This document shows, in pieces, positions 59,304 to 64,000 of a stretch of 64,000 bases of DNA (position 1 is its first letter; the number at the start of each line of letters is the position of its first letter). Below the pieces are notes generated by a model. That model was given only the letters and a program-made list of their open reading frames with translations, did no database searches and had not been told where the DNA came from. The DNA lies in the NCBI GenBank assembly GCA_027579435.1, contig JANBPK010001193.1, forward strand, positions 1 through 64,000, in the 5' to 3' direction. This DNA is from Candolleomyces eurysporus. Lineage: Eukaryota; Basidiomycota; Agaricomycetes; Agaricales; Psathyrellaceae. Made by a program: the position numbers and the translations under genes.

Positions 59304-60600
59304 CGAAATTGATGTCTGGAATTCAGTGTGGATCTAGGCATTTAGTCGAGCCTAGGAGATTAGTATTAATAGACATAATCTTGGGCCACAAGCTCACCTC
59401 CGTGCTGCCTTTCCCACCTTTATACTCTCAGAGGCGAACGGATGGACGGCCAAAATTTTAATTTGATCAGTTACATGATGACTGTAGGGCATTAAACTAA
59501 GAAGTAAGCTCACCTGCCCATACAAGCTCCCGCAGGATCGTTGCGTTCTAGGAAAAGAGGATTGGGTCAACGCTTTTTTGTAGTGTGTTAGAAGGATATT
59601 ATGACATTGCATCGACTATGACCTGGGTCCTGGATGTTTGAGGGTGACGTTCGATGGAGACTAGAACTAGCGGACCGATCAATGTTTGTTTCAAGCAGCC
59701 AGTTCAAACATGGCAATCTCATGGATCTGGGCGGTCTTTCCAATATGAGATATGAACTAGGTCGGACATGCTAGTCCAAGCAAAGTCGTAATCACCAGTT
59801 GGTGGAGCAGCGGCGAATAGTGTCGATGTGTGAGAGACGCCAGTGGAACCGCTAGGACATTTTCAAGGTGTCTGCGAGAAACCTGCCAACCTGACAATCT
59901 TTGCGAAGTCTCACCTGACACAAGTGCAGCAGCAGCGTCCTGACCACCTGAAATGCCACATCCTGTCAACTCTTTCGCATTAAGTTGAACCTGACAAAGT
60001 TAGAACGCTTGTGCTGACATGTTTACGCGCCGACATAGACCCTGTTCACTTCTGTCCCCAGAGGAAACAACCTGACAAAAATCTTTCAATGTTCGGGGTA
60101 AAATCCTGTCAAAAAACAGGCGAATTCAGCGTTTATTTTTTACCCAGTATATATGCCGTACGTTCGATCCCTGGAGGCGCAAGTGTTTTCAGACATCTTC
60201 AGGTTTGAAGCGAGGTCGTAAAGTCCAGGACCTTTCGTGTTGGCAGAGTCGCAAGCTACGTGGCAGAAATATTACCCTTGTCATTTCCATACAATGCTCA
60301 ATGACAATCTCTTATCGAGGTGCAGAAGAAAGGTATGAACAACGAAAATATATCAAATACGGTTTTTGTCCAAGAGAGACCTAACCTCTAGAGTCTAGAG
60401 ATTACCGTAGGAGAATTGCTCCTCGCAGTCAGCGTCTGCAATACCACTGTAAGGGAAACACAAGTTCTTGACCAAATTTCTCCTCAAAATTCCAGTGGAG
60501 TAGGGGTACAGTCCGCGAATGGTCTAGCTGAAAGGCGAAGGTCTGAATTCCCCTTAGGGGTACACAGTATGACGGCTGGCAACTGGTAGGTCCCTTCGCG
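59304..60600. other. intergenic
   Basis: Begins with DNA repeated from the lectin copy 1 downstream region, then unique sequence including the TGACA cluster. No gene is seen. Confidence 0.45.
59892..60111. promoter_or_regulatory. cluster of seven TGACA/TGTCA motifs
   Basis: TGACA at 59892, 59916, 59992, 60015 and 60073; TGTCA at 59964 and 60107. All but the one at 60015 are preceded by C, as CCTGACA, ACCTGACA or CCTGTCA. A TATA-like TATATAT follows near 60148. TGACA is the core site of TALE-type homeodomains, but no evidence here identifies a binding protein. Confidence 0.3.
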
Positions 60601-60979
60601 ATGGTTGCCGCTACTCTCGGTGCAATACAGATTGGGGCCACCCTGGCAATGTTTCTATTTGGTAACCTAACCCTGCGGGTAGAGACAAACTTCCAGCTAC
60701 TGGTGAGTTAACTTTGACTCTGTTGGTGAACATTTGGACTGGGCTGACTGAAAGGTTCAGGTTGCTTTAGTGCAGTATTATGTATCCCTGAAGGCACGAC
60801 ACCATGTACCAACACACGAAATTCAACACACACTCCATCGTAGACGAAACGAAAAAGTCTCTGGCCTCACCTTCGAGCTGATCGTTTGGGAAGGTGACGA
60901 CTATGAGGGTTCTACCAGGATTTATACCTCGAGAAGGGTGTGTCTGAAATTACAAGGTTTCCGTATTTGGGAGACTTAA
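60601..60979 (+). pseudogene. fragment resembling a DUF6534-type membrane protein
   Basis: ATG at 60601 reads MVAATLGAIQIGATLAMFLF, then GNLTL, and stops at a GTGAGT donor near 60711. The pattern LGA-x-x-IG-x(5)-FLFG is the first-helix signature of the agaric DUF6534 seven-helix family. After a possible acceptor (about 60760), about 70 codons remain open (VSLKARHHVPTHEIQHTLHR), but further helices are missing. Probably a truncated remnant. Confidence 0.3.
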
Positions 60980-61030
60980 ATCAACTTTGGACACAGAGGA
61001 AAAGGAGAGCCCTCGGTGACGACGACTAAG

Positions 61031-61617
61031 CTAAGACTCCACTATATCGAAATCTCCGTGCCATTCCGTGTTTGCCCTGGCGTCACTGACCCAACCACTC
61101 AGCTGAGGCTTGATCACATTTTTCGAATCGTACCCAATGACAATGAAGGCAGAAGTTGGATTCGCTGGAGTGGGCACGAGAACCCTGGTCCGAATCGTCA
61201 CCTGGCCTAGACGGTTCGTGGCGGCTTTGAATTCAGTCGCAAGGTGGCCGATGAATTTTTCAGTATCGGCGGCGCGTTTGTCAACAGGAAAATTGGCGTC
61301 GTAGGTCAGTGTGACGCGGTAGAGTGCTTCTGCCATGGCAAGCTCAATCTGACCAGAAAGTCGGTGTCAACAGAGCTAGCTCAAAGAATCTCACAAGTTT
61401 TACGCACCTTGCTTTCGATTGTTGGTATGATATGGGGGTCGGGGGCTTGCTGAAAGAGTGTCTTTGATGGGTAGTCTTTATATATCACACCCGAGGCCCA
61501 GATTCTGTGATTGCACAACCATCTTTGGAAAGTAGGCGCCTGGTGTTGACAATCGCCGGTGCAAACCCTGTGGGGCGTAACTAACATTTCATCTGTCTCG
61601 TTTATTTGATTTGACAC
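61031..61617 (-). CDS. hypothetical protein, two exons
   Basis: Exon 1 61617-61408 and exon 2 61348-61031 join in phase 0 over a 59-base intron (GTGCGT...GTCAG), 175 residues. The first half has a Cys pair (RVCTGDCQHQAP) and an aromatic-rich stretch (FQRWLCNHRIWASGVIYKDY). The second half is a compact alpha/beta-like sequence (YRVTLTYDANFPVDKRAADT, TSAFIVIGYDSKNVIKPQL). It has no signal peptide or membrane segment, and the family is not recognised. If exon 1 is wrong, a Met at 61336 in good context would start a 101-residue protein. Confidence 0.5.
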
Positions 61618-62733
61618 AATGTCAAATGGAATGATGGACCATCAAGCGCCTCTTCATGGCATTCCATTCTAAGCACAGCAAAGCATCTAAGTTCGCTTCG
61701 GGAAGGTGACGTCTCAGCGATGGAACCTGGCAGAGTGAAACAGAGGTCTCGCGAGAATCACACTGGGCAGGGGGAAAGACGAATTCGCCCGCGATCTCAG
61801 TCCAATGAAGGACGAAGCTGGCCCGGACTTTCACCATTACATCTCGCATAGTAACCTCTACAATATACTCCGTGGCCTCGGCTCCTCCAAGACTCCGGAG
61901 CCAAGCTCATACGCTAAAGAGCATGCGCTTCATTGTCCTGTAGTCATCTGCGCTGGCGCAGCTACAAAATATCACTTTGTCTCCTGAATTCGGATGGTCA
62001 TAGGACGATCGGTACTATGCACATTCCGGTATACGGGGACAAGTGCAATGGTTTTCACATATAGTCCGAGTAGTGCGATTTCCTTGTCTGTGTCCCGATC
62101 TTGCTTGGCTGAAATACATGTGAAGAGTGTTTCTGTCTTATTGTCGTCCGTCGTGAGTCCGTTTAGTCACGGCAAGGAGTGGCGTCTATAGATTCAACTC
62201 TTCTAGGCTCTATCCTTGTAGTCAACCTACGTCAAACGGGAGGACAAGGAAAGCTAACCGCATCGCGGGTTTGCTATAGTATGATCTGGACAAAGTGAAT
62301 GAAAGCCATGAGACACGCAAGCACGATGCGGAACAATGGGTTCGGGGTCAGAACAGCACATGGTGCGAACGAGAGTCAATCTTGACAGACGATATCATCA
62401 ACTGACCACGGAGACATAACGTCTACCTGTCACTGAGAAGATGTTAACTTGGCAAGTGCCTACAGTACCCTTACCTTGAGCTGTCAGCGGACCTTGTTCC
62501 TGGACTTGACATGCGTATGTAATGATGGAACGAAAAATGATAAGATGTACATGCCGATCATCTTGCCACAGAAACCCGGATTCATGAAAGCGCCTGCTGC
62601 CAACCAGAGTCAAGGCCAAGTCATACTAAAATCCCGCACAGCATNAAAAAAGCATTAAAACGATTTATAATAGCCAAGAAAGCAAACCCCAAATCAGATA
62701 AATATCCTCAGATGTAAGCATATCTAAGGGATT
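61618..62733. other. intergenic
   Basis: Only short open stretches, with no recognisable domain. An N lies at 62645 before an A run. Confidence 0.4.
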
Positions 62734-64000
62734 CTACGACCGGCCGTAAGGGAACAATTCCGCGCATCCACCAAAGACAACATCAACTCCCGTGTGAAGA
62801 TAATGGAGGTTCTTAATCAAGTTCCTCCTCAAGATGCCAGTCGGGTTCGGGTACAACTGCACCACACTATTCACCACATGCGAATACACACGGCACGGTT
62901 GAGTGAAATCCGCCGAATTGGGATCAACGACGTAGTTGTTGACCTTTCCATCCGCATTGCCACCAGGGAGCCAAGGGTGGGCCGCGATGACTACGTCAAT
63001 GCCTTCGTTGGTTGTAGGTTGACCAGGTCGGTGGAAGTCAGGTGGGAACCTCATATCCCTGAAGAACGATGCGGCAGCATCCATGGAGAGTTTACGATCG
63101 GTTGTTACTCGCCCGTCGACGAAGAAGGTGATGGGGAAGACGGTCTCGCCGTACGCGGTGATATAGCGAACGTCCTTGAATGAGAACTCGGGATTGGTAG
63201 CAATGGAGTCTTGAATACGCGAGTAGCGGAGCTCGCCTGCGACAGTCAGGTTGTAGAAGCCTCCGCCGTAACGGTTACTGAAGTCGACAAACTGAAGTGC
63301 AATGATAATTTTCAGCACATTGTGACTTCTCGGCTAATAGTGGGAGAACGAACGAACGAACCTTATCGAACAAAGTTTGGTTGAAGCTGTGGTTATCTCC
63401 GAAGAACGCGTCTGCACGAGTCATACCAGCGTCACCTGGAACAAGAAATTAGTGATTCAATCGACTTCCGAGCACAGTATATCACGTACCTTCGAAAGTT
63501 CCGTGCACATTGAATCCACCAGCGTGGGCAGGAGGTGCAGGAGCAGGCCCAGTCTTGGGGGTTTTTCCGCCGATACTAAGCAGGTCGGTGACCAGGTTTC
63601 CGTCCAAGAGGTGAGCGATGTAGGTCACGACGATAGCGAATTTGTTCTCCATGTTGAACCCTAGTATGCATCAACAGTATCAGAAAACCATACCGCATTT
63701 GCGTCACGTCGTTGAGGCACGTACCTTCTTGAACGGCTTTAACGATATCGGAAGGACTGGCAACTCCATCGCGAGAGATATACTGAGCAAGCCTTTTTAG
63801 TCCCTCTAAAGTAGACAACTATGGTGGATTGGACTTACTCCATGAGACGCAAGGGTATTCATTCCAGGGCAAGGACCGCGAATATCACCATTTCTCAACG
63901 GTCTCCAAGGGTGATCACGATCGTTGACCAACTTCAATCCCGTAAACCTGGGGGGACCAGGTGGGGGAGGTGGGTCGACTCCCTGCCCAGGACGCCCTCC
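62734..64000 (-). CDS. unspecific peroxygenase (UPO7), 5' end outside window
   Basis: Exons on the minus strand: beyond 64000 to 63839, 63782-63725, 63660-63490, 63435-63362 and 63291-62734, with the same phases as the other UPOs. The visible protein starts in the Pro-rich linker (GGRPGQGVDPPPPPGPPRFT). RGPCPGMNTLASHG carries the heme-ligand Cys. FEG|DAGMTRADAFFGDNH and DVRYITAYGETVFP give the EGD and R-x6-E signatures. Exon 2 (YISRDGVASPSDIVKAVQE) and exon 3 (NMENKFAIVVTYIAHLLDG) look like UPO4-6. The linker and last exon (GGGFYNLTVAGELRYSRIQD) look like UPO1-3. Opposite orientation to the other six. Signal peptide not visible because of the window edge. Confidence 0.9.

Noticed and set aside
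60150..60190. T-arm-like GTTCGATCCC suggesting a tRNA
   Set aside because: No matching acceptor, D or anticodon stems around it; the flanking arms do not pair. No convincing tRNA or rRNA gene was found anywhere in the window.
1..64000. CRISPR arrays, bacterial operons, insertion sequences
   Set aside because: None seen; spliced genes and family content are fungal nuclear.

Overview
The window reads as nuclear DNA of an agaric-type basidiomycete. Genes carry many short GT-AG introns of about 50-75 bases. The families fit too: a tandem array of unspecific peroxygenases (UPO, heme-thiolate peroxidases), Psathyrella-velutina-lectin-like beta-propellers, divergent G-alpha-like proteins, a UbiA prenyltransferase and a fungal three-domain tRNA ligase. 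The species cannot be named from the sequence. Isolated single Ns beside homopolymer runs point to a low-coverage or flow-based draft assembly, and they break the reading frame of two otherwise intact genes.

Layout. 0.3-2.2 kb: a G-alpha-like gene with degraded GTPase motifs (-). 3.2-5.8 kb: a direct duplication carrying two tiny secreted peptide-precursor genes (+). 5.9-7.1 kb: UbiA prenyltransferase (-). 7.1-12 kb: mostly unassigned DNA and an SH3-domain gene (-). 12-35 kb: a segmentally duplicated region made of three kinds of module: a secreted C2H2-finger gene (two copies), a decayed block of about 3.2 kb (three copies), and a UPO gene (three intact copies, +). Fragments of tRNA ligase and of the SH3 gene are scattered among them. 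35.8-36.8 kb: a ten-exon gene (-) for a secreted protein in which each phase-2 micro-exon encodes one repeat. 38.4-47.7 kb: a second UPO subfamily in three tandem units of about 3.1-3.2 kb (the first copy is a pseudogene). 47.9-49.6 kb: a second degenerate G-alpha-like gene (-). 50.2-53.4 kb: tRNA ligase (+). 53.9-59.3 kb: two lectin genes, the second preceded by a broken copy of tRNA ligase. 59.3-62.7 kb: sparse DNA with a TGACA-rich patch, a truncated membrane-protein fragment and one small hypothetical gene. 62.7-64 kb: a seventh UPO (-), cut by the window edge, whose exons mix features of both subfamilies.

How it fits together. The locus is an expanding accessory region. The UPOs are secreted, Kex2-type processed peroxide-dependent oxygenases, and all show the long-UPO signature (PCP, EGD, R-x6-E). 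The lectins have no signal peptide and probably act in the cytosol. The two most novel items are the promelittin-like octapeptide precursors, whose pro-segment is built only of X-Pro/X-Ala dipeptides, and the micro-exon repeat gene. Both were assembled by hand from splice sites and need transcript confirmation.
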